Positions 1 to 11,099 of a stretch of 64,000 bases of DNA are shown one piece after another. Below the pieces are notes generated by a model, which was given only the letters and a program-made list of their open reading frames with translations, ran no database searches and was not told where the DNA came from. The stretch covers positions 84,489,104 through 84,553,103 of the forward strand of contig NC_082695.1 in NCBI RefSeq assembly GCF_949987515.2, in the 5' to 3' direction. Each line of letters begins with the position of its first letter. Positions within the stretch are counted from its first letter, which is position 1. Position numbers and translations under genes: made by a program. The stretch comes from Delphinus delphis (Eukaryota; Chordata; Mammalia; Artiodactyla; Delphinidae).

Positions 1-28
1 AGGTGTTTGTATAAAGAAGCAATAGACT

Positions 29-384
29 GAGGCTTCCCTGGTGGCGCAGTGGTTAAGAATCCGCCTGCCAAGGCAGGGGACACTGGTTCAAGCCCTGGTC
101 CGGGAAGATCCCACATGCCATGAAGCAACTAAGTCCGTGCGCCACAACTACTGAGCCTATGCTCTACAGCCCGTGAGCCACAGCTACTGAGCCCACGAGC
201 CACAACTACTGGAGCTCGCATGCCTAGAGCCCATGCTCCGCAACAAGAGAAGCCACTGCAATGAGAAGCCCGTGCACCACAAAGAAGAGTAGCCCCCGCT
301 CGCCGCAACTAGAGAAAGCCCGCACGCAGCAACGAAGCCCCAGTACAGCCAAAAATATATAAATAATTAAAAACCAATACAAAA
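29..384 (+). mobile_element. CHR-type SINE, long form
   Basis: This is a tRNA-derived, non-autonomous retroposon mobilised by L1 machinery. The head at 31 reads ggcttccctggtggcgcagt and carries pol III A-box and B-box-like segments. The body has three copies of a 'cacaactactgagcc'-like motif, and the tail is A/T-rich (about 350-384). A 12-bp target-site duplication is visible: aagcaatagact at 17-28 and aagcaacagact at 385-396, one mismatch. Several CpG sites have decayed, so it is not among the youngest copies. The short reading frames across it are shadows. Confidence 0.93.
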
Positions 385-774
385 AAGCAACAGACTTCAA
401 TCTCTAGGAGAGACAACAGCATTAGGAAACCCAGGTGGCTGCTCTGGGGGGTGCCAGACCCTTTTAACACGCCCACACCCACCCTCATCTGCTGCAATCC
501 CAGGGTGAAATCATGCAGCACAATAGCCAGCATGCAGGAGCTAGTGCCACTGGCGGTCTCGTCCTAAGCCCCTTATTCTGTGTGCCGTGGTAAGCGTTCA
601 TCACTTCTCGGACAGAACGATACTGTAGGTGTCTGTGTACGGGATTGCCTCTGTTTGAATAACCCTTTCTCCAGCTCCTTGCCACATGCTCTTGGCTGAC
701 TTATCAGCTCAGAAGTCACTTCCCCCAGGAAGTCTGTCCCTCTTACATGTTCCATGCTTAAACACAGGGTAGCA

Positions 775-935
775 TTTATTATACACAGGGTGTAATTGCT
801 CCTTTAATGGTCAATCTCACCCACTAGACTATCCAACTCCTTGAAAGTAAACACTATACCTTGTTCACTGCTCTCTTCAGAGCCCCCTCCATTGTACCCG
901 GCCAGTAGGTGTTTATATTTATTGAAGGAACGGAC
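775..935 (+). repeat. L2 LINE 3' end fragment
   Basis: The stretch follows the order of the L2 3' end: 'ccttgaaagtaaacactatacc', then 'ttgttcactgctctc', then a degraded 'cagtaggtgtttatatttattgaa'. It is an ancient, highly diverged LINE remnant without coding capacity. Confidence 0.6.
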
Positions 936-2370
936 CTTTCTGTCCACCAAGTATAGGTTTCCTTTCTAATATAATCAAAATTGCATTGCTTTTCAGACCC
1001 TGTCAGTGGTCTACAGGCAGAAAACTCCAATGAATTTGGCTTAAAGTTAAAGTAGGAATTTGGGGTGTGACTGTAGTAAAAATGTATTCACTGCTATGAT
1101 ATTTGGATGCCATCACAAGGAGGGTTTCTCCACCTATAGCACATTCTATTGCTGTAAAAATCCCTATCCCGAACCCATTTCTTCCTACCACATTGCCTCT
1201 TTTAAGTGTTCTCACACGGTCTTTGGAAATATCATGTACCTTAAGCAAAGCCAAGAAAGCTCTGAAAAATCTTTAAATATAACGGATCTTTCAAGAAGCA
1301 CTGAGTTTGGAAAGGTGATGTTTTGTGTACCTAAGTTTTTTTAATAAAAAAAAAAACTTCTTTCATTTCAGATTTATTATAACACAAATTATTGTCCTCA
1401 ATTGCAGGGTATTTGGTAGCTGAAGCACACTATTAGATTAAATGGCTCGGCAGGACCTTCCATGATGTACCGCGTGACCTCACGCATGCCAGGATTTATT
1501 TCAATCTTTAACCCGCTTTTAGGGGTAGATAGCATTTTTGAGAAACTCTATGACACACGCATCACAAATCCCTGGATCATCTGTTATTTGCCTCTTCAGC
1601 CTCAACACCATACTCAGAGCCTAATAAACTGTCTGGGATTTGTCAACACACAGGTATTAAAAAGAGAAAACCAAATGACATGGTGCAGGTGATGAATTCT
1701 GCTGAGGAGTTTCTGTGCATTACAAGTGGGGACACCTAGGAAAGCCAACAGTTGAGAGGAGGAAGAAGAGGAGACACAGCAAGTGATTTTATTTTTATTA
1801 AATGGCCTAAGTGTAGATAGTTGCAGTCATTATAGGCTTAATTTAGAATTATCCTTACCATAAACACAAGTCCAAAATGAGGCAGAATGGCATGAATAAT
1901 AAGCTTAAAATTATACTCATAAAACCTTGATACTGAAGTTTATACAAGTGTAAATCAAAGGACCTTTTTTTCTCAAATTCGCTGAGAAAAAGAGCCTCAG
2001 TATTAAAATACATTTGCTGGCTGAAAATAAACTCTTTTACTTGTAAAAACAATAATTGGCCTTTGTGAGGGTTCTGTAATCCTTAGAATCTCATTAAGTA
2101 ATAACAGCTAGTCTTGTCTGACCTCCCTTTATTTTGGTACTTTGCAGACAAAGACAATGCATTAATAATGAGAGAATTTAAACCCAAATGCACCCCTACT
2201 TGACATATACTTTTGGAGATATCTCAAAGGAACATCCAAGAAGGGAAGAGAAAGGAAGAGGAGAAAAGAAAAGGAAACAGAAAAAGAAATCAAAGGATTT
2301 TCATCCTCAAGTAACTAAAAAGAAATGTCTAATCCAGAATTTTAAAATGTCTAAACTAGACTTTTAAAAT
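936..2370. other. Unannotated sequence, no gene recognised
   Basis: This block is AT-rich and mostly non-repetitive by eye. Reading frames reach at most 94 codons (1060-1344, plus strand) and resemble nothing I know. A run of A's near 1345 and purine-rich sequence at 2230-2290 are the only compositional landmarks. I see no promoter or splice pattern strong enough to call. Confidence 0.5.
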
Positions 2371-2374
2371 ACAT

Positions 2375-2788
2375 TCAATGGCCAAAAGGCACATGAAAAG
2401 CTGCTCAACACTGCTAATCATTAGAGAAATGCAAATCAAAACTACAACGAAGTATCACCTTACACTGGTCGGAAGGGCCATCATCAAAAAGTCTACAAAC
2501 AGTAACTGCTGGAGAGGGTGTGGAGGAAAGGGAGCCTCCTGCACTGCTGGTGGGAATGCGAATTGGTGCAGCCACTGTGGAGAACAGTATGGAGGGTCCT
2601 CAAAAACCTAAACATAGAGCTACCATATGATCCTGCAATCCCACTCCTGGGCATATACCCTGAGAAAACCATAATTCAAAAAGATACATGCACCCCAATG
2701 TTCACTGCAGCACTATTTACAATAGCCAAGACATGGAAACAACCTAAATGTCCATTGACAGATGAATGGATAAAGAAGATGTAGTGTT

Positions 2789-2856
<68 letters not shown>

Positions 2857-3335
2857 GGAATATTACTCAGCCATAAAAGAAGAAAATAATGCCATTTGCA
2901 GCAACATGGATGGACCTAGAGATTATCATACTAAATGAAGTAAGCCAGACAGAGAAAGAGAAATATCATATGACATCGCTTATATGTGGAACCTAAAACA
3001 AATAAACAAACAAACAAAACAAATGAACTTATTTCCAAAACAGAAAGAGGCCCACAGACAAAGAAAACAAACTTGTGGTTACCAAATAGAAAAGGGGGGT
3101 GAGGGGAGGGATAAATTAGGAGGTTAGGATTAACATATACCCACTACTATATATAAAGTAGATAATTAACAAGGACCTACTGTATAGCACAAAGAATTAT
3201 ACTCAATATTTTGTAATAACCTATAAGGGAAGAGAATCTGAAGAATATATATATAACTGAATCACTATGCTGTATACCTGAAACTAAGACAATATTGTAA
3301 ATCAGCTATACTTCAATAAAAAATAAAAAACAAAA
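2375..3335 (+). mobile_element. L1 LINE 3' fragment (ORF2 C-terminus plus 3' UTR), relatively young
   Basis: The 5'-truncated copy starts in the last part of ORF2, the L1 endonuclease/reverse transcriptase protein. Translation at 2378 gives the conserved [20 protein letters not shown] segment, and 2518-2784 gives [20 protein letters not shown] followed by the W-rich C-terminus. The two pieces lie in different frames, so there is a frameshift near 2520-2530. A (TA)n/(CA)n microsatellite at 2795-2853 interrupts the coding end. The 3' UTR (2855-3330) has the typical 'tggatggacctagagattat' and ends with 'tatacttcaataaaa' and an A-rich tail. It is inactive. Confidence 0.9.
2795..2853. repeat. Microsatellite (TG/TA)n-(CA)n
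   Basis: Alternating purine-pyrimidine tract: TG/TA steps, then TATATA, then about 15 CA units. It lies inside the L1 3' region and probably grew after insertion. It should be length-polymorphic. Confidence 0.9.
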
Positions 3336-3339
3336 ATAA

Positions 3340-4015
3340 AATATTTTTTAAACAAAGATGCATTCAAAATAGCTCTGCCATCGTCATTACCAAGTCTCCA
3401 TAATCACCATATTTAAATTATGGATTTAAATAGGTTCAGGCAAGTCAAGAAAGGGGCTACTTTATTCCTAAAAAATATTCCACCACCAATATAAATGAGG
3501 TAATATATATATAAGCTGAATATATGGTGCTTGGAGTGAATACTCAACAAACGCTCAGTATTAACTGGCGCTTGGAAAATACTACGTGAATAAGTAAATA
3601 AAATGAAGAACCAAGTATTGCATGATGTTCAAGTATTACAGCTTGCATACATTCATTTTGTGTAAAATAGAAACTATTATAAAAAGGGAGAAATGTTCCT
3701 TAAAAATGTGTGTGTACTTTACATCAGAAAATATATATTCATCTACATAAGATTCATCCTATTTCACAAGGATCTGAAACAACTTACATTTTAAAGACAG
3801 TACAAACTGTTTAGGAAAAAAGAAAACACAGAGCAAAGGCCAGTGAAAAGATACTCATAATTACTTGCACTGTGTAAAGCCAAAGACTAATTATAGTCAG
3901 AGTGTAAATCAAGGTAGCTACTACCTATATTGATAGGAACCACACTTTATAGAGAACATTCTATAGCTAGTTAGTGATAGGTCGCTATGATGGGTCACTC
4001 TTTTATATCCACAAA
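3340..4015. other. AT-rich unannotated sequence
   Basis: No coding pattern is visible. A weak L2/MIR-like phrase, 'tactcaacaaacgctcagta', occurs near 3540. Nothing else could be assigned. Confidence 0.4.
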
Positions 4016-4021
4016 ATATTT

Positions 4022-4070
4022 TACACACACACACACACACATACACACACACACACACACATGCACACAC
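4022..4070. repeat. CA-repeat microsatellite
   Basis: About 48 bp of CA dinucleotides with three single-base interruptions (at, ac, tg steps). The interruptions should slow slippage. Short frames across it (for example 3987-4190 plus and 3921-4187 minus) are low-complexity artefacts. Confidence 0.9.
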
Positions 4071-4334
4071 AAATGGGGAGCATATGAGATTTATTGGGGA
4101 AGCAGTCTTACAACAGTGAAGAGCAGCCCAAAAAATGAGACCAAAAAATGCATCAGTAGCATCACAGATAACAGAAAACGTGGGCAATGAATGCGGGGGG
4201 CGGTGCCCAGTGCAAATAAAGTTGCATGCCCAAAACTTTAAAAGTCAGATCAGGATGATAAAATCAATCTTTTTATTAAAAATGTTTTTCAGAGCCATTT
4301 ATTCTTACACATGTAATTTTTTATTGCAGTATTA

Positions 4335-6195
4335 GTTGAAATATTATATTAGCTTCAGGTGTACCACACAGTGATTTGACATTTATATACATTATTAGAT
4401 ATCATCCCATAAAATCCAGTAATCATGTCACCATAGAAAGTTATTGCAATATTATTAACTATATTACCTATACTGTACATTACATCTGCATAATTTACTT
4501 ATTTTATAACTGGAAGTTTGTACTTCTTAATTCCCTTTGCCTATTTTCCCAATTCCCCCATCCCCCTCCCCTCTGGCAACCACCAGTTTGTCCTCTGTAC
4601 CTATGAGTCTGTATCTGCTTTGTTTTGTTTGTGCGCTTTGCTTTTTATATTCCACATATAAGTGAGATCATACAATATTTGTTGTTCTCTGACTTATTTC
4701 ACTCAGCATAATAGCCCCTAGGTCCATCCCTGTTATCACAAATGGCAAGATTTTATTCTATTTTATGGCTGAGTAATATTCCATTATATGTATACCACTT
4801 TTTCATTATCCATTCATCTGTTGATGGGCACTCAGGTTGCTTACATATCTTGGCAATTGTAAATAATGCTGCAATGAACATAGGGATGCACATGTTTTAA
4901 CAAATTAGTGTTTTAATTTTCTTCAGATAAATACCCTAAAGTGGAACTACTGGATCATACAGTAGTTCTATTTTTAACTTTTTGAGGAACCTCCATACGT
5001 TTTCCACAGTGGCTGCACCAATTTACACTCCTACCAACAGTGCACGAGGGTTTCCTTTTTCCCACATCCTCACCACACCTGTTATTTGTTGTCTTTTTGG
5101 TGACAGACATTCTGACAGGTATGAGGTGATATCTCATTGTGGTTTTGATTTGCATTTCCCTGATGATTAATGGTGTTGAGCATCTTTTCACGTGTCTTTT
5201 GGCCATCTGCATGTCTTCTTTGGATAAATGTCTATTCAGGTTTTCTGCCCATTTTTTAATGCGATTATTTGCTTTTATTGAGTTGTGTGAGTTCTTTATA
5301 TATTTTGGCTATTAACCCCTTAGGGAATATATCATTTATACATGTCTTCTTCTATCAGTAGGTTGCCGTTTCATTTTGTTGATGGTTTCCTTCACTTTGC
5401 TAAAGCTTTTTAGACTGATATAGTCCCATTTGTTTATTTTTGCTTCTGTTGGCCTAGCCTGAGGAGACAGATCCAGAAAAACATTGCAGAGACTGATGTC
5501 AAGGAGCATACTGCTTATGTTTTCTTCTAGGATTTTTATCGTTTCAGGCCTTACACTTAAGTCTTTAATCCATTTTGAAATTATTTTTGTGTATGGTATA
5601 AGAAAGTGATCCAGTTTCATTCTTTTACATGTAGCTGTTCTGTTTTCCCAACACCATTTATTGAAGAGACTATCTTTTCCTCACTGTATATTCTTGGCTC
5701 CTTTGTCATAAATTAATTGACATGGTTTATTTCTGAGAATGGGTTTATTTCTGAGTGTTCCACTGATCTATTTTTGTTCCTGTACCATAGAGTTTTGATT
5801 ACTGTAGCTCTGTAGTATAGTTTGAAATCAGGGAGCATGACACCTCCAACTTTGTTTTTCTTCCTTAAAATTGCTTTGGCTATTCAGGGTCTTTTGTGGT
5901 TCCATACAAATTTTAGAATCATTTATACCAGTTCTGTGAAAAATGCCATTGGTATTTTGATAAAGATTGCATTAAATCTGTATGTTGCTTTGGGTAGTAC
6001 GGACATTTTAACACTATTAATTCTTCCAATCCATGAGCATGGCATATCTTTCTATTTGTTTGTGTTGTCTTCAATTTTGGTCACCAATGTCTTAGAGTTT
6101 TTCGAGTACAAGTCTTTTACCTCCTTGGTTAAATCTACCCCTAGGTATTTTATTCTTTTTGATGCAGTGTAAGTGGGATTGTTTTCTTAATTTCT
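4335..6195 (-). mobile_element. Antisense L1 LINE, 3' half of ORF2 plus 3' UTR
   Basis: Read on the minus strand, the element runs from reverse-transcriptase-domain sequence near 6195 to the 3' UTR near 4340, so it is 5'-truncated. Minus-strand pieces include 5336-5620 ([20 protein letters not shown]), typical of ORF2 after the RT core, and 4955-5212 (the [20 protein letters not shown] block). Frames are broken by several frameshifts. The 3' UTR carries the familiar pattern complementary to 'aatattactcagccataaaa' (plus-strand 'atggctgagtaatattcc' at 4765). It looks older than the copies at 2.4 and 62.0 kb. Confidence 0.88.
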
Positions 6196-6224
6196 CATTC
6201 TGATAGCTTGTTATTAGTATACAG

Positions 6225-6360
6225 AAGCACCACAGATTTCTGTATATCAACTTTATATACTGCAGCAGGGCTGACTATAAATTTATATTCGACTTTATAT
6301 ATTTTTGACTGTGTGGATGGTTGGTGCCCCTGACCCCCACATTGTTCAAGAGTTTACCGT
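6225..6360 (-). mobile_element. DNA-transposon-like miniature element, degraded
   Basis: Plus-strand phrases 'tatattcgactttatatatttttgactgtgtgg' in broken form and 'cccccacattgttcaagag' match the complement of the element at 59201-59369. The shared pieces are the 'gttcaag' terminus and the 'actttata' core. It is probably a Tigger-class MITE remnant. The exact family and ends are unsure. Confidence 0.45.
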
Positions 6361-6379
6361 ATCTACATAATCAATCATC

Positions 6380-7230
6380 AGATGTTCTCTATCATGAGGA
6401 AATCTGTGAGTAATTCCATGTTTATTTGTTTGTTTATTTAATGTTAACCAAGTTGATAAGTCAATCATCACAATGGACAAATAAGTAAATTTAAATAATT
6501 TACCTAACACCTTTTTCTAGTGTTTAGAAACTTCCAGCTAAAGAGGAATTACTGGTCTAAAATATAATCATAATCCTTGGCAGTTACCTGAAGTCACATT
6601 TGTGTCATTCGTTTTTTTCCCTAGCTTTTCAGATCGTTTCAGATGACATCAGATACACCTTGGCCAATGAAATAGTCCATTAAATTCTCAGAATTCCTGG
6701 GAGGCAAGATTTAGTTCACTAAGTTCCTTTCTGAGGTATGGGTAGATGTGTAACTAAAATACAGTCTGTGAGAACAAGAGAGACAAACTCCTGTTTACAT
6801 ATCTGGTTATTCAGGTAAACAATCAGTAAGAACCTCCAAATAATTTAATTTAATGCCTACTAAAGAGCTGTGTTATTATATAAGCTGCAGAGGCCCAAGA
6901 CTATTTGTTTTAGTTTCTTTGTACACATGGTACCATGTAATGAGGAAAGTAAATATAAGTGGCTTAACAATGACTGTTGTGTAAGAATGGTAAATCCTGG
7001 GTCTGGGAGTAACACTTCGTTTAGTGCTCCAATTCCCCATTTATCATAGACATGTTGTGGGTTGTTTTGTTTTTTAATGCTCTAAAAGAACACACAGGGA
7101 GGAAATTTCTGGAATAGCAGCATAAGAAGGACCACATACCTTTCCCCAACAGAACAATTATAACTGGTGAAATTTATTTTTGAAAAAAACAACCATTTAA
7201 AATCTCTGCACATTTTCCTCAGGGCATACA
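6380..7230. other. AT-rich unannotated sequence
   Basis: No open frame of note and no recognised repeat. 'ggaatagcagcataagaagg' near 7110 may be the degraded left part of the L1 fragment that follows. Confidence 0.35.
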
Positions 7231-7239
7231 GAAAATAGA

Positions 7240-7965
7240 AAAGACATCCATTCAAGAAAATCTACTAAATCTCAGTAAAACAGCCAGAGTCTGCATTTGA
7301 GCTAAAACCCAACTCAGCAAGATGGAAACAACTGCTGGCCGGTGCTGCCGGCACCACAGGGCTCCCTCCCCACAACTCCTCATCCAGGGCTGTGAAATCT
7401 GGCAGAGACCCCCCGAAATACATGGAGCAAAGACTGACAGAATCGAAGGGAGAAATAAACAATTCAATCATAGTCACTGGAGACTTCAACACCCCAGTAT
7501 TACATGGAACAGTGGATAGAATAGCTAGGTAGAAGCTCATCAAGGAAACTGAAGACTGAAGCACTGTAAACCAAGTAGACGTAACACATCTGTAAAACAC
7601 TGTACCCAACAATTCCCGAACACACTCCTGTCTCCAGAGCACATGGAGCTTTACCTAGGATGGACCCAATCCTAGGCCACAAAACAATCTCCCCCAAACT
7701 CAAAGGGCTGAAATCATGCAAACTATGTTCTCTGACCACACTGGAATGAAATTAGAAATGAATAAGAGAAATTTTGGAAATTCACAAATACGTGACAATT
7801 AAAACACTCTTTGGGGTGATGAAAATGTTCAAAAATTGATTGTGGTGATTGTACAACTCTGTGAATATAGTGGAAACCACTGAATTGTATATTTTAGATG
7901 GATAAATTATACAGTATGTGAATTAGACTTCAAAAAAGCTGCTTATAAAAAAAGAACATATGCTT
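7240..7965 (+). mobile_element. Ancient L1 fragment: ORF2 endonuclease region joined to 3' UTR
   Basis: The segment 7440-7800 follows the L1 endonuclease/linker order: 'gtcactggagacttcaacac' (the GDFNTP motif), 'gtggatagaatagctagg', 'ctaggccacaaaacaa', 'tctgaccacactggaatgaa'. At about 7805 it jumps directly to 3' UTR sequence ('ggtgatgaaaatgttc', 'accactgaattgtat'). Several kilobases of ORF2 are therefore missing, which points to an internal deletion. All frames are broken. Confidence 0.8.
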
Positions 7966-7979
7966 CAGTACACACAAAC

Positions 7980-8635
7980 ACACCCAGTGCCTACAGCAAT
8001 TTAAATAAATATGTGAAAGGGAAATCTTACGAAATAAAAAACTGGAAAAAATTATTTGCTTGAAAATATTCTTTTAGTTAGTAAGCTCCTTTGTGCATTC
8101 AAAATAATTCTATTCACATAATATTTCATAGTATTTCTCTGACCCATGCACGTGTCCTGAATGTGTTCCAAGGCATTTTGTTCAGATTAAATAAACCTTA
8201 CATAAGACTTGTTCTCATCCAAGTTCATTTCATTTATACATTTCAATGACCTTTTCCCATAGCAAGATAACAAAAAAGCCTCTAGAAACATCTGCAATTC
8301 AGAGGGCCCCAGTACCTTGAAAAGAATGAAGAAATTATTCTGAACTTGCATAGTCAAGACTTTCTCTACATCTGAGAAACTTAATCGCAGATTAAGCCCG
8401 TTACTATTTAGTTATGGTGGTAATGACACAGCAAATTAAAGCATCATTCTTCCTTTTTCTCCTATCAATGTTTTTAAGATTATCATAAAATTTAAGCAGA
8501 AATCTATGCACAAATAAAATCTCAACAGCAACATCTAATCTCTTCCAGAGAAGGGCTGGAAGCTGTTTTATACCAAGCTGTTTCCATTTAAAATCTTTTA
8601 AAAGATCAGTCACAACAGGCAGAGAGCGAAGAACC
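7980..8635. other. Unannotated sequence
   Basis: No recognised repeat or gene. A 77-codon minus-strand frame (8404-8637) has no family resemblance that I can see. Confidence 0.35.
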
Positions 8636-8639
8636 ATAT

Positions 8640-8795
8640 CACAGCCGCCGTTTACTGAACACTTTCTGCCGGGCCAGGCACTAGGCTCAGCATTTTTTCA
8701 TGCATTATCTCATTTAACCCGCAGGGCAACTTCACAAAGTATGTATTACCAACACCCTTATTTCCCAGATGAAGGAACTGAAAGTCAGAGGTTAG
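8640..8795 (-). repeat. MIR SINE, antisense
   Basis: The stretch reads as the reverse complement of the MIR core: 'tttactgaacactttctg', 'gccaggcactaggctcagca', 'cattatctcatttaaccc', 'tttcccagatgaaggaactg', 'aaagtcagaggttag'. It is an ancient mammalian tRNA-derived SINE and is diverged. Confidence 0.85.
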
Positions 8796-8799
8796 CCAG

Positions 8800-9610
8800 A
8801 GTGCTCAAGGCCACTACTTTGACCATCTTTCTGCAGGGCAGGCAGCCCATCTTTGTACAGATGCACCAGGTGTTGAAATGCTGGAATAGTTTTGTACTCT
8901 TTGGTAAGTGGCCACTTCCCAAGCCCTCTCTTATCCTGTGCTCCCGGCCCCCGTTCCCATTGTCCCAGCCAGCCTGGCACGTTTCCAGGGCCCTGCTAAC
9001 TTCCCACAACCGAGAACAAATGACTTGGCCCTGCCTCCATCTCTACCTTCTGACGGGTTGTCCCCATGCCCCTGCCTTACTAGTGGCTAAATATTTTAAT
9101 ACGACCCCTGCCTGTCAGCCTCCAGAGATCCTGGGAGAACACAGCTGATGACTGAGCCAAAACTGACTTCAGTCCAAGTCTGTTTCCTCTGCATGTGGTC
9201 TTCCTCACAGGTCAGTGATGCTCACTGCTATTGGAGCAGGATCCCAGCTCTCATCACTGCCCGACACAAACCCAGTGAGCCGTTTAGCGCGAGAGCATCC
9301 TCCCCTTCCGCAGCATTTAGACCTGCACGAGCCCAGCCAAGTAAGGAGAGGAAATCAGAACAAAAGCATCAGGAAAACCACTGCCCACTAAGGGGTCTCC
9401 TATACAATTGTTCTCAGCATTGCCATATTACCAGGCTCTCAGAAAGCTCTTCACTTTCAACTAAGCAAGGGAGACCTTACTTATCATCTTACAAAAATCA
9501 TGTAAAATAGGTTAACTTTGCCCTCTTGGAAAGGTGAAAGGCCGAATACTGTGAGGGATAGCAGCATTCCCAGGTCTGGCAAACTGTGAGAAACGAATCC
9601 TGAGCGTTCA
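8800..9610. other. Unannotated sequence with overlapping mid-length open frames
   Basis: Two adjacent plus-strand frames of 135 and 120 codons (8741-9148, 9148-9510) overlap at a stop/start. The first begins inside the antisense MIR. Neither shows a domain, codon-like periodicity or a flanking splice pattern that I can identify. I read them as chance frames in moderately GC-rich DNA. Confidence 0.4.
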
Positions 9611-9620
9611 GTGTGGAAAT

Positions 9621-10006
9621 CATGCTGCCTTATTTATTTATTTATTCATTCATTCATTCATTCATTCATTTATGGCTGCCTTGGGTCTTCGTTGCTGCAC
9701 GTGGGCTTTCTCTAGTTGCGGCGAGCGGGGGCTACTCTTCGTTGCAGTGCACAGGCTTCTCATTGCGGTGGCTTCTCTTGTTGCAGAGTACAGGCTCTAG
9801 GCACGCAGGCTTCAGTAGTTGTGGCACATGGGCTCAGTAGTTGTGGTTCGCGGGCTCTAGAGCGCAGGCTCAGTAGTTGTGGTGCACGGCCTTAGTTGCT
9901 CCGTGGCTTGTGGTATCTTCCCGGACCAGGGATCGAACCCGTGTCCCCTGCTTTGGCAGGCGGATTCCCAACAACTGTGCCACCAGGGAAGTCCCCATGC
10001 CGCCTT
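9621..10006 (-). mobile_element. CHR-type SINE, long form, antisense, with target-site duplication
   Basis: On the minus strand the head (acttccctggtggcacagtt) lies at about 9990 and the tail is the tttattta/ttcattca tract at 9632-9671. Flanking duplications are catgctgcctt (9621-9631) and catgccgcctt (9996-10006), one mismatch. The body is 9632-9995 and has three 'cagtagttgtgg' internal units. The tail has expanded into a tetranucleotide microsatellite. Confidence 0.93.
9632..9671. repeat. (TTTA)n(TTCA)n microsatellite in a SINE tail
   Basis: About four TTTA units followed by about six TTCA units, derived from the A-rich tail of the antisense SINE. Confidence 0.85.
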
Positions 10007-10224
10007 TCTGATTTGAACTGCAAGAGGAAAGTGAAGTCATAGTTGCCTCAAATATTTCAGTTCAGGAAATGTTTTGCTTGAAGTAAGTAACAGAGGAAAA
10101 AAAAGAGGAATTTTCTTTGGTTAATTTAGTTATAATTATTCTATTGTCTACTCACTTTCCCTCTAGTTAATACATGAGTGTCAGAAGAAAGAGGGTGCAC
10201 ATAAAAAATCTGTTAGAACTAATA

Positions 10225-11085
10225 AACAAATTCAGTGAAGTTTCAGGATACGAAATTAACATACAATAATCAGTTGCATTTCTTTACACCATCAGTGATC
10301 TATCTGTAAAGGAAATCAAGAAAACAATACTATTTACAAGAGTATGAAAAAGAATAAAATACTTAGGAATAAATTTAACCAAGGAAGTGAAAAATCTGTA
10401 TAAATTTTATCTGTAAATTGTACAACCATTATGGAAGACAGTGTGGAAGTTCCTCAAAAAACTAAAAACGGAAATATCAATCCCTCTTTGGGGGATATAC
10501 CCAAATGAAATGAAATTAGCACCTCAAAGAAATATCTGCACTCCCATGTTCACTGCAGCTTTGTTCACAAGTGCCAAGACACGGAAATGATCTAAGAGTC
10601 CACTGACAAATGAACGTAGAGTGGAGTAGTATTCCACTTTAAAAAGGAGATTCTCCCCTACGTCACAACACGTATAAACTTGGAGGAATCACGTTAATTG
10701 AAATGAGTCAGATACGTAAAGGTAAAAACTGCATAATCTTAGCCAAATACTTAGAAGCAGAGAGTAGAAAGGTGATTACCAGTGGCGGGAGGTGGGGGAA
10801 ATGGGGAGGCGTTGGTCAAAGGGTAGGAAGTTGCAGGTATGTAGGGTAAGTCTAGAGATCTAATGTACAGCACGGTGACTACAGTTACACTTAATAATAT
10901 GGATTGAATACTGGAAATCTGCTAAGAGAGTAGATGGCAGGTACTCTCACCACACACTCAAAAGGTAATATGAGGAGATATGCCAATTGCTTGGCTGTAG
11001 TAATCACTTTACTATGTATATGTATATCAAATCAGCATGTTATACATCTGAAATATACACAATCCTTATTTTTAAAATAAAATGA
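10225..11085 (+). mobile_element. Old L1 fragment with internal deletion
   Basis: The left part (10240-10400) matches the RT C-terminal region ('ggaataaatttaaccaagga', 'aagtgaaaaatctgtat'). At about 10415 it jumps to the downstream block ('acaaccattatggaagacag', then 'ttcactgcagctttgttc'). It continues to a 3' UTR ending 'catgttatacatctgaaat' and an AAATAAAATG-type tail near 11085. Frames are destroyed. Confidence 0.8.
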
Positions 11086-11099
11086 AATAAAAGGGAAGA

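Noticed and set aside
2378..2784. Reverse-transcriptase-like frames as an active L1
   Set aside because: Only the ORF2 C-terminus is present, with a frameshift near 2520-2530. ORF1 and the 5' UTR are missing.
8741..9510. Two adjoining frames (135 and 120 codons) as a split gene
   Set aside because: The first starts within an antisense MIR. Neither shows domain features, so the adjacency is likely accidental.
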